Positions 53,648 through 62,976 of a stretch of 64,000 bases of DNA are shown here, piece after piece. Each line of letters starts with the position of its first letter. Position 1 is the stretch's first letter. The notes under the pieces were generated by a model that was not told where the DNA came from, did not search any database, and saw only the letters and a program-made list of their open reading frames with translations. The DNA lies in assembly GCF_004212215.1 (NCBI RefSeq), contig NZ_QVFV01000002.1, positions 62,001 to 126,000 of the forward strand. The letters are read 5' to 3'. Origin of the DNA: Leptolyngbya iicbica LK. GTDB taxonomy: Bacteria; Cyanobacteriota; Cyanobacteriia; Phormidesmidales; Phormidesmidaceae. The position numbers were made by a program, and so were the translations under genes.

Positions 53648-53827
53648 ATGAGACTTTCCTTCCTCGGCCAATCCTACGAAGCTTCCACTCCTGCGATCGA
53701 AGCCACCGAAATGAGTGAAACTGCCACCTTCCTCGGCAAACCTTACGCCCGGAAACAGTACAACGTCAGCCAGCGTCAACAACCGGCTGCCGAACTGACT
53801 TATCGCGGCGTGCGCTACACCGCTTAA
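53648..53827 (+). CDS. DUF4278 small protein, second copy
   Basis: 59 residues: MRLSFLGQSYEASTPAIEA, then ATFLGKPYARKQYNVSQRQ and ELTYRGVRYTA. Nearly the same nucleotides as the first copy over the first 40 bases, so a recent tandem duplication. A terminator follows. Confidence 0.8.
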   Translation: MRLSFLGQSYEASTPAIEATEMSETATFLGKPYARKQYNVSQRQQPAAELTYRGVRYTA

Positions 53828-53874
53828 GCTCAAAATTTTTCTCCTCCTGCTCAACGCAAACCAGACAACCCTCG

Positions 53875-53907
53875 CCCCTTTACTGTGATCAGTGAAGGGG
53901 TATTTTT
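53875..53907 (+). terminator. Intrinsic terminator after the DUF4278 pair
   Basis: Stem CCCCTTTACT / AGTGAAGGGG (one G-T pair) with a 6-nt loop, then TATTTTTTC. About 50 bp after the second DUF4278 stop. Confidence 0.82.
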
Positions 53908-54162
53908 TCTGCGCCTCCCAGATTGGTAAAACTCGGGTGTTAATCATGAACGACGGCTGCGCTATGGCCCAGCCGAATGAAGCGAAAACTTTGGGTATCA
54001 AGATAGGCGCTCTGGTGTTCCCGAGCCAGGAGCTGAAGGATGGAGGGACGGTTGCGACTGGGTCAAAAACTGGGCGAGGCGATCGCCCCCGCCACCAGCT
54101 TCGACCGCACCGCCAGATATAGCGCCGCGTAGATAGCTCCGGACATCCCCATGCTGCGGAAC

Positions 54163-54775
54163 AAGGGGCTTAGTATCTGTTTAGCGTCAGGCTTCCCTAA
54201 ATCTCCCTTAACAAGGCTATCCATTAGGCATAAGTAGTCAAAACTATGCCAGCAAGGAATTCTAGACTCCGCTTGGGCGACTCAAACCTCACCGCCTGCG
54301 GCACCTCTCCTTCCCAAGGCTACTAAGTACACACATCTCGGTTACTCCCTCCCATGCTAGATTTGCCCCCCTTTATCCCCCCAATTCTGGGGGGAGACCG
54401 GAGTTCCAAGTCCCCAAAAGTTGGGGGATTTAGGTGGCTAGATCACTGGCTGGTCATTACGGACAGCTTGTGTGTACGTAGTAGCCTTCCCAAGGAGAGG
54501 TTTATTCGCATCCTGGGAAAAATTTAGCCCGAATCTGACAGGGTTTCCGATGCCTCTCCTTGTCAAGGAAAGGTTAGGTGAGGTTCTACAGCCCGTAAAA
54601 CTGCCGCAACCGATTTCTGAAACCGCTGTCCGACAACGGATATAGCAACTTATGCCTAATGGATAGCTTAACAAGGGGGACTTCGAGCCGGGATATTCTG
54701 AGCCCCCTTGGCAAGGGGGCAGCGACAGCGGGGAATCTCAAACTCCGCTAAACAGATACGGGGCTGAAGCCCCTT
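54163..54775. repeat. Nested inverted-repeat element, about 610 bp, no coding capacity
   Basis: Three nested pairs face each other. Outer: 54163-54186 with 54746-54775, sharing GTATCTGTTTAGCG and AAGGGGCT. Middle: CTATCCATTAGGCATAAGT (54217-54235) with its exact complement at 54648-54666. Inner: 33 nt at 54303-54335 with 54469-54501, four mismatches at most. Between them is another hairpin of CCCCCAA/TTGGGGG type (54375-54435). The right part (54668-54740) is related to the repeat at 19879-19970. It looks like stacked non-autonomous elements. The rest of 53908-55080 has no gene that I can support. Confidence 0.75.
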
Positions 54776-55080
54776 GCCTGTTGGCACCTTACTGCGGACT
54801 GCTATACCACTGCAGTGGAGCTAGCGACGCATGGCCGCTAATCTCCTGAATTACGCGCAACGGCACTCCCGCATTGGATCGGTTTTGGGAAAGACTTGAT
54901 ATTGCGCAGTTCTAGATGGAAGAAGGTGAAAACCGAGAACCTGAATGAGGGTAAATCTGCCTGAATGAGAACACATGAGTAGAGAGCCTGGAGGCTTGCG
55001 GCTCACCCATGGAGGCCACGATCCCGATTGACAGAGTCAAGAAATAACCTTTTGGATGTCGTGATCTACAGTTCGTGGTG

Positions 55081-55419
55081 TTAATGACGATGCTCTGTTT
55101 GTTGTTCTGCGACTAACTCGTGAATTTTTTGCTCGATCGCCTGCTCGTCCAGCAGTCCTTTATCGGCCAGTAATTTTTCACAAGCCATCACCCACTGTTC
55201 GTAATAAGTCATTGCGCCAGGATTTTCTTGTTCTGTAGTGGCGATCGCCGCTGCCAGATATTCCGTCCATTCTGGCCAGGTGCAGTGCTCCAGCGTCGCT
55301 AGCTGATTCACGATGGCGAAAGCCGTAGCTTCCCACGGTGCCTTAAATACAGGCTCCGCTGTCTGGCTGAGCGTGACCGGACGGGAGGTGGTGGAATCAA
55401 GATCTGGGATTGGTTGCAT
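55081..55419 (-). CDS. Nitrile hydratase accessory/activator-like protein
   Basis: 112 residues. VFKAPWEATAFAIVNQLATLEHCTWPEWTEYLAAAI..YYEQWVMACEKLLADKGLL is the pattern of the small protein homologous to the NHase beta N-terminus (P14K/NhlE type) that carries cobalt into the alpha subunit. It closes a four-gene operon with gaps of 5-11 bp. It has no histidine-rich metal site except the C-terminal TEHRH. Confidence 0.8.
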   Translation of the reverse strand: MQPIPDLDSTTSRPVTLSQTAEPVFKAPWEATAFAIVNQLATLEHCTWPEWTEYLAAAIATTEQENPGAMTYYEQWVMACEKLLADKGLLDEQAIEQKIHELVAEQQTEHRH

Positions 55420-55424
55420 GGGCT

Positions 55425-55793
55425 TTAGGTCGCGTCTAAATGATCGTCAAACAGGTCGAGATAGAGGCCATCCTGGGCCGCGGCTTCTGGTCCCCAAAGT
55501 TCCTGCGCCGCAAAGCGCACGCTGTAAACGTATTGAGGTTTGGTTTCCAGCCGCTGGCCTACCGTGTCTGGAAAGACATAAACTCCATGCACCTTAGTGA
55601 CAGTGCCAATTTTCCCGCGCACATAGCGGGGTAAGCGAGTATAGGTGATGGGATGGATGACCTTCGCTCGGACTTTATCCCCTGTCTGAAACCGAGGCGG
55701 ATGGTCGCCGACGCCACGACAGTCAACGCCCTGCTGCAGAAGGGCTTGAGCTTGGGCAACACTCATACATTCATTACTGGTTTCAATCGCCAT
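55425..55793 (-). CDS. Nitrile hydratase beta, C-terminal half as a separate subunit (thiocyanate-hydrolase alpha-like)
   Basis: 122 residues. RFQTGDKVRAKVIHPITYTRLPRYVRGKIGTVTKVHGVYVFPDT..PQYVYSVRFAAQELWGPEA is the SH3-like C-terminal half of NHase beta. As a free subunit it matches the alpha subunit of thiocyanate hydrolase (about 126 residues). AAGGAGA before ATG 55793 supports this start. Confidence 0.82.
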   Translation of the reverse strand: MAIETSNECMSVAQAQALLQQGVDCRGVGDHPPRFQTGDKVRAKVIHPITYTRLPRYVRGKIGTVTKVHGVYVFPDTVGQRLETKPQYVYSVRFAAQELWGPEAAAQDGLYLDLFDDHLDAT

Positions 55794-55800
55794 ATCGTGA

Positions 55801-56106
55801 CTACTCTCCTTGTGCCAGCTCAGCCATCCGTTGCTCAATTTCTGCGGGGGTGACCAGGTTGTGTTCAGTAATCAAGAGTTCCAAGGCATAGAGCCACCGC
55901 TCGTAGTAGGCAGAACTGAGATAGTCTCCGGGTGGCATCCGTTCTGAGGCATGGCGGGTTTCATCGACTGGAAAAAAATGGCAAAAGGTGGCAAAGCTCA
56001 TGGCAAAGACCTTCGCTTCCCATTCTGTATGAAAGACAGGTTCATCCGGTTCGATGGGAATCGGGCCCATGCCGTGCATGCCACCCATGTCGTGGGGACC
56101 GTTCAT
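55801..56106 (-). CDS. Nitrile hydratase beta, N-terminal half as a separate subunit (thiocyanate-hydrolase beta-like)
   Basis: 101 residues. MNGPHDMGGMHGMGPI, then EPVFHTEWEAKVFAMSFATFCHFF and YLSSAYYERWLYALELLITEHNLV, are the N-terminal half of NHase beta; the frame stops at AELAQGE, where the intact protein would run into the C-terminal half. An AGGAGG seven bases ahead of ATG 56106 fixes the start; an in-frame extension to 56280 lies inside the alpha gene and is not used. Confidence 0.85.
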   Translation of the reverse strand: MNGPHDMGGMHGMGPIPIEPDEPVFHTEWEAKVFAMSFATFCHFFPVDETRHASERMPPGDYLSSAYYERWLYALELLITEHNLVTPAEIEQRMAELAQGE

Positions 56107-56117
56107 GATGCATCCTC

Positions 56118-56735
56118 CTAAGCTGCAAGGGTGGAAGGTGGCTCGGGAGGCTGAACCTGCGCTGTGCCAATCATGGCGTTGCGGGTCACTAAACCAGCTA
56201 AAGCCGCTTCGGACAGTCCCTCGGTTCCCGCCGGTCGTTCTGGCAGGACCAGGTATCGCAAGTCGGCATTGCTGTCCCACACTCGAATTTCGACGTCATC
56301 GGGAATGTCTAACCCAAATTCTTGCAGGACCTTGCGCGGTTCGATGACGGCCCGCGATCGGTAGGCAAAGGACTTATACCAGGTGGGGGGTAAACCCAAA
56401 ATGGCCCAGGGATAGCAGGAACAGAGGGTACAAACAATCAAATTATGGACTTGAGGCGTATTTTCCACCACGATCATGTGCTCGCTAGAGAACCCGGTGA
56501 GGTTGAGTTCCGCGATCGCACTCGTACCGTCGGTTAGCAACCGCTGCTTATAGTCAGGGTCGACCCAGGCTTTGGCCACAATACGAGCCCCGTTATGCGG
56601 GCCGATTCGATGCTCATAGGCATCAATGATCGTATCAAGCGTAGCCGGATCGACGATGCCTTTTTCGACGAGCAATGACTCAATCGCTTTGACGCGAAGA
56701 GCAATATCAGACTCTGGACGGTGAGTATGGACCAT
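56118..56735 (-). CDS. Nitrile hydratase-family alpha subunit (thiocyanate-hydrolase gamma-like), cobalt type
   Basis: 205 residues. The metal site [17 protein letters not shown] has the three cysteines, of which two become sulfinic and sulfenic acids; threonine after the first Cys and CSCY indicate cobalt. [25 protein letters not shown] and [14 protein letters not shown] are also conserved. It hydrates nitriles to amides or, if the split-subunit reading is right, hydrolyses thiocyanate to COS and ammonia. First gene of the four-gene operon, divergent from the hydrolase at 56890. Confidence 0.88.
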   Translation of the reverse strand: MVHTHRPESDIALRVKAIESLLVEKGIVDPATLDTIIDAYEHRIGPHNGARIVAKAWVDPDYKQRLLTDGTSAIAELNLTGFSSEHMIVVENTPQVHNLIVCTLCSCYPWAILGLPPTWYKSFAYRSRAVIEPRKVLQEFGLDIPDDVEIRVWDSNADLRYLVLPERPAGTEGLSEAALAGLVTRNAMIGTAQVQPPEPPSTLAA

Positions 56736-56889
56736 GACCTCGCAAAAAGAAACGTACGTTAATCGAAAAATTAGCGGACAAGAATTGTCTGATTAAAGCT
56801 AGACGTTTATTGATAAATGGCACATGAAATACGATAAAAAATTGGAGTAGAATTCCAAACTAAAGCAACTAGAATTTCCACGAAAAATT

Positions 56890-57546
56890 ATGACAACAAT
56901 TAAAACATACACCCATCCATTTGAGCTTCCTATAGAGCAAACAGCTCTGCTCATTATTGACATGCAAAATGACTTCTGTCATCCCGACGGCTTTAATGCC
57001 AGTCAGCTTAATCTTAACTTGAAATCAATAGAAGCCATCATTCCCTCAATTCAGACTTTGCTTAATTGGTCTCGAAGCTTAGGGTTGATGGTTGTTTTTA
57101 CCCGTGAAAGTCATTCACCCGATTTGTCTGATGTCACCTCTAGTAAACAACGACGATATACCAATGCCGGTTCGCCAATTGGCCAGCTCGGCAAGATGGG
57201 ACGATTTTTAGTTCGGGGAGAAAAAGGCGTTGAAATTATTGATGAACTGGAGCCTCTACCCCATGAAATACAACTAGATAAACCAGCCCATTCTTGTTTT
57301 GTCAACACCCAACTTGACCATAAGCTCCGCAGTCAAAATATCACTCACCTTCTCATTACGGGGGTCACCACTCAATGCTGTGTGTTGGCAACCTACCGCC
57401 ATGCGAGTGATCTGGGCTATCACTGCCTGTTGTTAGATGACTGCTGTGCGGCGTTCGAGCGTGCCGACCATGACGCGACTGTTCGTATCCTGCAATCAGA
57501 AGGAGGCGTATTAGGTTGGGTTGCGCATTCCTCAATGCTTTACTAG
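56890..57546 (+). CDS. Isochorismatase-family cysteine hydrolase
   Basis: 218 residues. Catalytic Asp in LLIIDMQNDFCHPDGF, Lys in QLDKPAHSCFVNTQLD and Cys in TGVTTQCCVLATYRHASDLGY form the family triad. Members hydrolyse amides such as nicotinamide, biuret or N-carbamoyl compounds. Next to NHase genes, an amidase that turns the amide product into acid and ammonia would fit; inferred from place only. Confidence 0.88.
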   Translation: MTTIKTYTHPFELPIEQTALLIIDMQNDFCHPDGFNASQLNLNLKSIEAIIPSIQTLLNWSRSLGLMVVFTRESHSPDLSDVTSSKQRRYTNAGSPIGQLGKMGRFLVRGEKGVEIIDELEPLPHEIQLDKPAHSCFVNTQLDHKLRSQNITHLLITGVTTQCCVLATYRHASDLGYHCLLLDDCCAAFERADHDATVRILQSEGGVLGWVAHSSMLY

Positions 57547-57855
57547 GCCTCGCTTCCCCCTCTGGACCAAACGCTATACAATCACTCCACTGAGAGGAAA
57601 ATCTCAGTAATCGGCAGCCAAGGTTGCGCAATCCGCAGTTGATTGGCGTTTTGTTTGCTCATAAAGCAATTGTCTGTAGTATTTCTTGCGTAAGTTGTAC
57701 CCTTCACTACAAAACTCCTGAGCGGATGCCTTTACTCTCAAAGCCAGCTAGTTGCGATGTCTATGCCTGACGAGAGTTCGGCGTTTGAGGATGGCGACCA
57801 GCCGTTATTCCTGTGAGTCTCGTTAACCTTATTGGCGATCGAGGTGTGTGTTCCT

Positions 57856-58902
57856 ATGCTGTCGAAGCGGTTTTTTGTTCTGTCTGTATTGGGTACTTTC
57901 TTTCTGGGAGCCTGTGGCGCGTCGCCACCCGAAGAAACTACTGAAACGCCCTCACCTGAAAGTGCTGAAACAGTGCCTTCAGATGAATTGATTCCAGTCA
58001 AAGCGGGGCATCTAGTGGCTCTAGATATGGCTCCGCTGTTCGTAGGGGTCGAATCGGGTTGTTTTGAGCAGCATGGGTTGGCGGTTGAGACCGTGTTTTT
58101 CACCAATCCCGGCGATAACAATGCTGCATTGGCTGGCAGCCAGATCGACTTCAGTACTAATCCTTTCACCTTGCCGTTCTTTGCCGCCAATAGTGGTGTC
58201 CCCATCAAAACGGTCGCAGCCGCCGGGGGATGGGGGGTGATGCAGGTGATTATCGACAGTGAATATGGAGTTGAGTCCATCGCCGACCTGAGCACCTTCG
58301 TGGCCGAAAATCCTGACCAGCCGTTGAAAATTGCCACCCTGCGGGGTGACACGCTGGAGTTGATTTTGGTGGACGGCTTTGAACAAGCTGGCATTGACCC
58401 CGCCGCCTTTGAAATGGTCTATTTCGACGATCTGCTGGCAATGGTTGATGCCTTTCGGTTAGGCGAGGTGGACATTCTGAGTCACATCAAGCCTTACACC
58501 ACACAGTTTGTCGTCGCTGGTGATGCCAATGCGATTACCGACAACGCTGAGGTCTGGTCACCGACCACGCCGAACACCGTGGTGAGCGTGCTGGAGAAAA
58601 CCCTCAACGAGCGTCCTGAGGTGGTGAAAGCTTACATTCAAGGGCTGCAATGTGCGGCTGAGATTATTAATACCGATCCAGAACAAGCCATTGAGCTCCT
58701 CGCGGGGGGCAACTATTACCGGGTTGAGGATGACGTGTTGTTGACTGCTTTCAATACTCAACCGTTCCCCATTACCTTTACTCCAGATTTGGAGGCGGTA
58801 CAAACTGTGGTCGACAAGATGGTGCAGCTCGACTATATCCAGGCGGATGTACCCGCTCAGGACATCTTTGATGTTTCGATTGTGAAAGAGCTAGAGAAGT
58901 AG
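57856..58902 (+). CDS. ABC transporter substrate-binding lipoprotein, NMT1/SsuA type
   Basis: 348 residues. Lipoprotein signal FVLSVLGTFFLGACGAS with the lipid-bearing Cys of FLGAC, then an NMT1/THI5-like fold: VALDMAPLFVGVESGCFEQHGL, NNAALAGSQIDFST, TLRGDTLELILVDGFEQAGID. Family members bind nitrate, sulfonates, pyrimidine precursors or nitrile-like compounds. Its operon place beside two NHase sets suggests a nitrile, thiocyanate or related substrate. ATG 57856 gives a normal signal peptide. Confidence 0.87.
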   Translation: MLSKRFFVLSVLGTFFLGACGASPPEETTETPSPESAETVPSDELIPVKAGHLVALDMAPLFVGVESGCFEQHGLAVETVFFTNPGDNNAALAGSQIDFSTNPFTLPFFAANSGVPIKTVAAAGGWGVMQVIIDSEYGVESIADLSTFVAENPDQPLKIATLRGDTLELILVDGFEQAGIDPAAFEMVYFDDLLAMVDAFRLGEVDILSHIKPYTTQFVVAGDANAITDNAEVWSPTTPNTVVSVLEKTLNERPEVVKAYIQGLQCAAEIINTDPEQAIELLAGGNYYRVEDDVLLTAFNTQPFPITFTPDLEAVQTVVDKMVQLDYIQADVPAQDIFDVSIVKELEK

Positions 58903-58903
58903 C

Positions 58904-59716
58904 ATGGTGAAGGGCAACTCTGGCTGGTCAAGTGCTATTTCGCGATCGCTGCTACCGATGCTTTGCGGCTTCGTGTCTTGTGCCGTTTTTGTGGGCATTT
59001 GGGAAGCGATTGGGGCTAATCCCGAAAACCCCATTGCTCAGGTTTTGCCGCCACCCTCCAAGTTTCTGCCAGTCCTCTTTGAAAGCGACTTCAAAATTGG
59101 CCTGGGGTCGCAGTCGGCATCCATTTATCAGTCAGTCACCGTTACCCTGATTCGGGTCATTTTAGGCATGACGGTGGCGTTTGTCGGGTCAATTATATGT
59201 GGTTTGCTCATTAGCCTTTCAAAGTGGTCAGAGCTGTTTATTCTGCCGATTTTGGGCCTGATTGCGCCCATTGCGCCTATTGCCTGGGTGCCCCTGGCTT
59301 TAGTGGTATTTGGGGTCAGCAATCTGACGGCAGTTTTCATTGTCTTTATGGGGGTCTTTTTTACCCTGACGATCGCGACCGTAGCGGAAATTAAAAGAAT
59401 CCCCGAAAACCTATTAATCACAGCCGAAAATCTCGGGGGCGGCAATTTTGCTCGCTGGCGGTTTGTCATTATTCCCGCTGTCTTACCGGGGGTGTTTACC
59501 CTGCTGAGACTGAACTTTATTGCGGCTTGGATGGCCGTATTAGCGGCTGAAATGACGGGCCTGCGGGATGGCCTGGGCACCGTGGTCATGACTGGACGCA
59601 ATCTCTTCAACAGCAACCTGATTTTGTTGGGGATTTGCATTATTGGCATTACCGGCTTTGCAGTTGATCGAATGCTGTTGCTGATCCAAAAGAAGTTTTT
59701 CTGGTGGCAAATTTAA
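58904..59716 (+). CDS. ABC transporter permease
   Basis: 270 residues, six helices. The inner-membrane component loop that touches the ATPase is IPENLLITAENLGGGNFARWRFVIIPAVLPGVFTLLRLN, the EAA-type motif of SsuC/TauC-like permeases. It begins one base after the binding-protein stop. Confidence 0.93.
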   Translation: MVKGNSGWSSAISRSLLPMLCGFVSCAVFVGIWEAIGANPENPIAQVLPPPSKFLPVLFESDFKIGLGSQSASIYQSVTVTLIRVILGMTVAFVGSIICGLLISLSKWSELFILPILGLIAPIAPIAWVPLALVVFGVSNLTAVFIVFMGVFFTLTIATVAEIKRIPENLLITAENLGGGNFARWRFVIIPAVLPGVFTLLRLNFIAAWMAVLAAEMTGLRDGLGTVVMTGRNLFNSNLILLGICIIGITGFAVDRMLLLIQKKFFWWQI

Positions 59717-59719
59717 CCG

Positions 59720-60556
59720 ATGAGCAGCCATTCCTCAGTCCATCACGGAAGTTACCAGCCGCCGGTTCTGGCCTGTCAGAATGTGGCAAAAGCTTTTGGG
59801 AATCATCCCAAGTCTGCTTTCACAGCCCTAGCCGGCATCAATCTGGACGTGGCCCGGGGAGATTTTGTCACGATTCTGGGTCGTTCGGGCGGTGGTAAGT
59901 CAACTCTACTGAAGCTGCTGGGTGGTTTCATCCCTCCCACCTCAGGACAGGTGTTATTTCATGGCGTACCGTTGCGAGGCATCACCCCCAAAATCGGCAT
60001 GGTGTTTCAGGAAAATACCCTGTATCCCTGGTTAACCGTTGAGCAAAATATCGGGTTTGGCTTCAAAGTCCGAGGCCAGCAAAAACGTCAGTATGCGCTG
60101 CGAGTTGAAGCGGTCATGGAACATGTCGGTTTGACTCCAGCGCGGCATTTTTACCCGCACCAGCTTTCGGGAGGCATGAAACAACGGGTTTCGATTGCGC
60201 GATCGCTGGCGATTCAGCCCGATGTGCTACTGCTGGATGAACCCTTCTCAGCGCTGGATATTCAACTGCGGCGACGGTTACAGAAATTTTTGCTGAATAT
60301 TTGGCAAGAAACCGAGGAAGCGACGATGGTACTGGTCACCCACGATGTGGAAGAAGCGATATTGCTGGGCCAGAAGCTCATAGTGGTGGGTGGGCACCCC
60401 GGACAAATTCTTGAAGCGATCGATATTTCGGCTTCGGTATTTAGCGATCGGTATGACCGACAGTTTTTAGATCTTCAACAACATCTGGAAGGGGTCGTTG
60501 GTGAAGAAGGCGACATCAGAGAAAATCTTTCTCCATTAGCAGTGCTTCAGGGTTAG
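59720..60556 (+). CDS. ABC transporter ATP-binding protein
   Basis: 278 residues. Walker A LGRSGGGKSTLLKLLGG, Q-loop VFQENTLYPW, signature LSGGMKQRVSIARSLA, Walker B VLLLDEPFSALD and switch VLVTHDVEEA. SsuB/TauB/NrtD-like. Last gene of the transporter operon; three bases separate it from the permease. Confidence 0.95.
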   Translation: MSSHSSVHHGSYQPPVLACQNVAKAFGNHPKSAFTALAGINLDVARGDFVTILGRSGGGKSTLLKLLGGFIPPTSGQVLFHGVPLRGITPKIGMVFQENTLYPWLTVEQNIGFGFKVRGQQKRQYALRVEAVMEHVGLTPARHFYPHQLSGGMKQRVSIARSLAIQPDVLLLDEPFSALDIQLRRRLQKFLLNIWQETEEATMVLVTHDVEEAILLGQKLIVVGGHPGQILEAIDISASVFSDRYDRQFLDLQQHLEGVVGEEGDIRENLSPLAVLQG

Positions 60557-60565
60557 AACAAGGAA

Positions 60566-61060
60566 CTATTCCTGACTAACACGGGCGGGGTATTGGGCTT
60601 TATAAATTTTCAGGATATTCCTGGATTTTAAGTCTGTGACAACCTCTTTTTGTTTTAGCCAGTTGATGAATGCGAGTAGGTCTTCATTATCTTTATAAAT
60701 GTATTCCAGCATGATATCGAATTCGCCAGTGACAGCAGACAGGTAACTAATACTTTCCATATCAGTCAATTGGTCGAGGGTCGTCTCGAAAAAGGCAGGC
60801 TTAACTTTGATTTCTATGTAGGCTACCTGTTCATGTCTGACTTTGCCAGTGTTGATGAAAGCACTGATAGTAATGACTCCATCATCTAACAGTCGCTTCA
60901 TTCGGTATCTAACCGTTGCCTCGGGAGCATTAATTGAACGAGCGATGTCTCGGTAGGGAATTCTGCCGTTATGTTGTAAAAGTTCAATGATTTTCAGGTC
61001 AAGACTATCAATTTCAGGATTGTCTAGAGTCTCTGTGGTCGTATTGACTGGGATTGTCAT
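60566..61060 (-). CDS. Lrp/AsnC-family transcriptional regulator
   Basis: 164 residues. An HTH (DLKIIELLQHNGRIPYRDIARSINAPEATVRYRMKRLLDDGVI) is followed by the RAM ligand-binding domain (VAYIEIKVKPAFFETTLDQLTDMESISYLSAVTGEFDIMLEYI). It is convergent to the ABC operon and divergent from the cobW-like gene, so it probably controls this locus in response to a small molecule. ATG 61060 is chosen for family length; the frame runs on to 61147. Confidence 0.88.
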   Translation of the reverse strand: MTIPVNTTTETLDNPEIDSLDLKIIELLQHNGRIPYRDIARSINAPEATVRYRMKRLLDDGVITISAFINTGKVRHEQVAYIEIKVKPAFFETTLDQLTDMESISYLSAVTGEFDIMLEYIYKDNEDLLAFINWLKQKEVVTDLKSRNILKIYKAQYPARVSQE

Positions 61061-61385
61061 TGCAATGTTTTTGGGGATTTTGAGAGCTAGTATAACAGGC
61101 CCCTTTACTTGGCACAGCGCATACTCTTTAGCGACTGACATATGCATCTGAGATAAATCAAAAGAACAAGTGATATATGCCCTTTTGTGTTTTCAAATAT
61201 ACGGTTTCAAGACTGACTTTGAATTAAATTTTTTAGGGTGAGTCGTTGAGCTGATTAGCCAGAGGAATCGTTGATTTTATTCATTTCCTGATTCCTTTCT
61301 TTCGAATTATCTTTTCTGATGAAAATTTTTGTGTTAATTAGATTGGTGACATTAAGGCTAGGCGAGTTTTGGTGGAGGTTGATTT

Positions 61386-62342
61386 TTGCAGAATCTGATT
61401 CCAACGACGGTATTGACTGGATATTTAGGGGCGGGTAAAACCACGCTACTAAACTATATTTTGACGGCCCAGCATGGTAAGCGAATCGCCGTTATTGTCA
61501 ACGAGTTCGGGGAAGTTGGCATCGATAATCAGTTAGTGATTGATGCTGACGAAGAAATCTTTGAAATGAATAATGGCTGCATCTGCTGCACCGTGCGAAC
61601 TGATCTGATTCGCATTGTCACTACCTTGATGGAGCGTTCTGAAGATTTCGACTACCTCATGATCGAGACGACGGGGCTAGCCGATCCGGCCCCGGTGATT
61701 CAATCCTTTTTTATGGATGAGGTGATGCGATCGCGGCTGATGTTAGACGCCATTGTTACCGTCGTCGATGCCAAATACATTTGGGAGCACTGGGACAGTA
61801 GCGAAGCCCAGGAGCAAATCGCGTTTGCCGATGTGATTTTGCTGAATAAGGTCGATCTGGTATCGCCCCCCATTCTGGAAGAGTTGGAGCAACGCATTCG
61901 CAGCATGAATGCGATCGCGAAAATTCACCAGACTCAGCACTGCCAAGTGTCTCTCGATGCCGTGCTGGGCGTCGGAGCCTTCGACTTGAAAAATGCCCTC
62001 AGTGTCGATCCTGAGTTTCTCGACGAAGAGGCCCACGACCACGACGAAACCGTTTCCTCAATCTCGATTCAGGAACCCGGGGTGGTCAATGGCGACCAAT
62101 TTAATCGCTGGCTCTACCAGCTCGTGCAGGCCCGTGGGCCTGATCTCTTTCGCATGAAAGGCATTCTCGACATGGATCATGCCAGCCGCCGCTTTGTGTT
62201 TCAAGGAGTCCACATGACCCTGGATGGTCGGCCTGGACGCCCCTGGCAACCTGGCGAAACCCGGCGTAATGAGCTGGTCTTTATTGGCCGTGATTTGGAC
62301 AAAGCGGAACTGCAGCGTGGTTTTAGCGAGTGCCTGATGTAA
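61386..62342 (+). CDS. CobW/COG0523-family GTPase, metallochaperone
   Basis: 318 residues. GTPase motifs [19 protein letters not shown], the metal-binding CxCC in [13 protein letters not shown], and [11 protein letters not shown]-terminal CobW domain with [24 protein letters not shown] histidine-poor linker EEAHDHDE is present. Genes of this group lie next to NHases and help load the metal. It starts with TTG 61386; no better start is near. Confidence 0.9.
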   Translation: MQNLIPTTVLTGYLGAGKTTLLNYILTAQHGKRIAVIVNEFGEVGIDNQLVIDADEEIFEMNNGCICCTVRTDLIRIVTTLMERSEDFDYLMIETTGLADPAPVIQSFFMDEVMRSRLMLDAIVTVVDAKYIWEHWDSSEAQEQIAFADVILLNKVDLVSPPILEELEQRIRSMNAIAKIHQTQHCQVSLDAVLGVGAFDLKNALSVDPEFLDEEAHDHDETVSSISIQEPGVVNGDQFNRWLYQLVQARGPDLFRMKGILDMDHASRRFVFQGVHMTLDGRPGRPWQPGETRRNELVFIGRDLDKAELQRGFSECLM

Positions 62343-62372
62343 CCCCAACATAAATTCAGAACGGAATTTGCC

Positions 62373-62882
62373 ATGAAACAATCCGAAGCTTTAACGATCA
62401 GCATCGGCGTACTCGGTGGTGTCGATGTTTTCTTGACCGCAACGGTCATTCCGGTGCCGGTGTGGGTCACGTTTACCGCCTGGGCCTCTTTCTTTATTGT
62501 CGGCGGTGGCGTCCGGGGCTTTGTTAAGTCCATTTCCTGCAACATCACTGGCATTATCATTGCTGCCCTCTCGTTGCTAGCCATCGACTTGATTGGTCCG
62601 AGTCCCCTGGTGGCGGCCATTTGTGTCGGCATCGGGAGTGCCGGCATGGTGCAGGCCTCGAAATTACCCTTTACCCACGGCATTACCCCAGCGATTGTGT
62701 GGGGATTTTCACAAACCGTGGGGACAGTGGCGGTGACGGGATTGCCAGTGACCGCCGCCCTGCCCAACAACCCGGTACTCATTGCGATCGCCGCCATGAT
62801 TCTGGGCAATCTCTTCGGCTATCTGTCCGAAGCTTGGGGCAAGGCCATGACCACCTCTGCCGTCGCCGCGACGAGCGAGTAA
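62373..62882 (+). CDS. Small membrane protein, DUF1097-like
   Basis: 169 residues, about six helices: VWVTFTAWASFFIVGGGVRGFVKSISCNITGIIIAALSLLAI, AAICVGIGSAGMVQASKLPFTHGITPAIVWGFSQTVGT and LIAIAAMILGNLFGYLSEAWGKAM. Similar to DUF1097 (YcdZ-type) proteins; a channel or transporter role is possible but unproven. It lies 30 bp behind the cobW-like gene and ahead of NHase beta. Confidence 0.72.
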   Translation: MKQSEALTISIGVLGGVDVFLTATVIPVPVWVTFTAWASFFIVGGGVRGFVKSISCNITGIIIAALSLLAIDLIGPSPLVAAICVGIGSAGMVQASKLPFTHGITPAIVWGFSQTVGTVAVTGLPVTAALPNNPVLIAIAAMILGNLFGYLSEAWGKAMTTSAVAATSE

Positions 62883-62976
62883 ATCATCGGGAAACATCCA
62901 CAGTTAACCCGATCGCTGATGCCATCGTCAGCTCACTTCTCCATTTTTTCAATCAGACCAAGGAGCGATAACGCCG

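Noticed and set aside
53892-54122. Frame of 76 codons after the DUF4278 pair
   Set aside because: It begins inside the terminator, and its end reads as arginine-rich out-of-frame sequence; MNDGCAMAQPNEAKTLG could be a gene scrap but cannot be supported.
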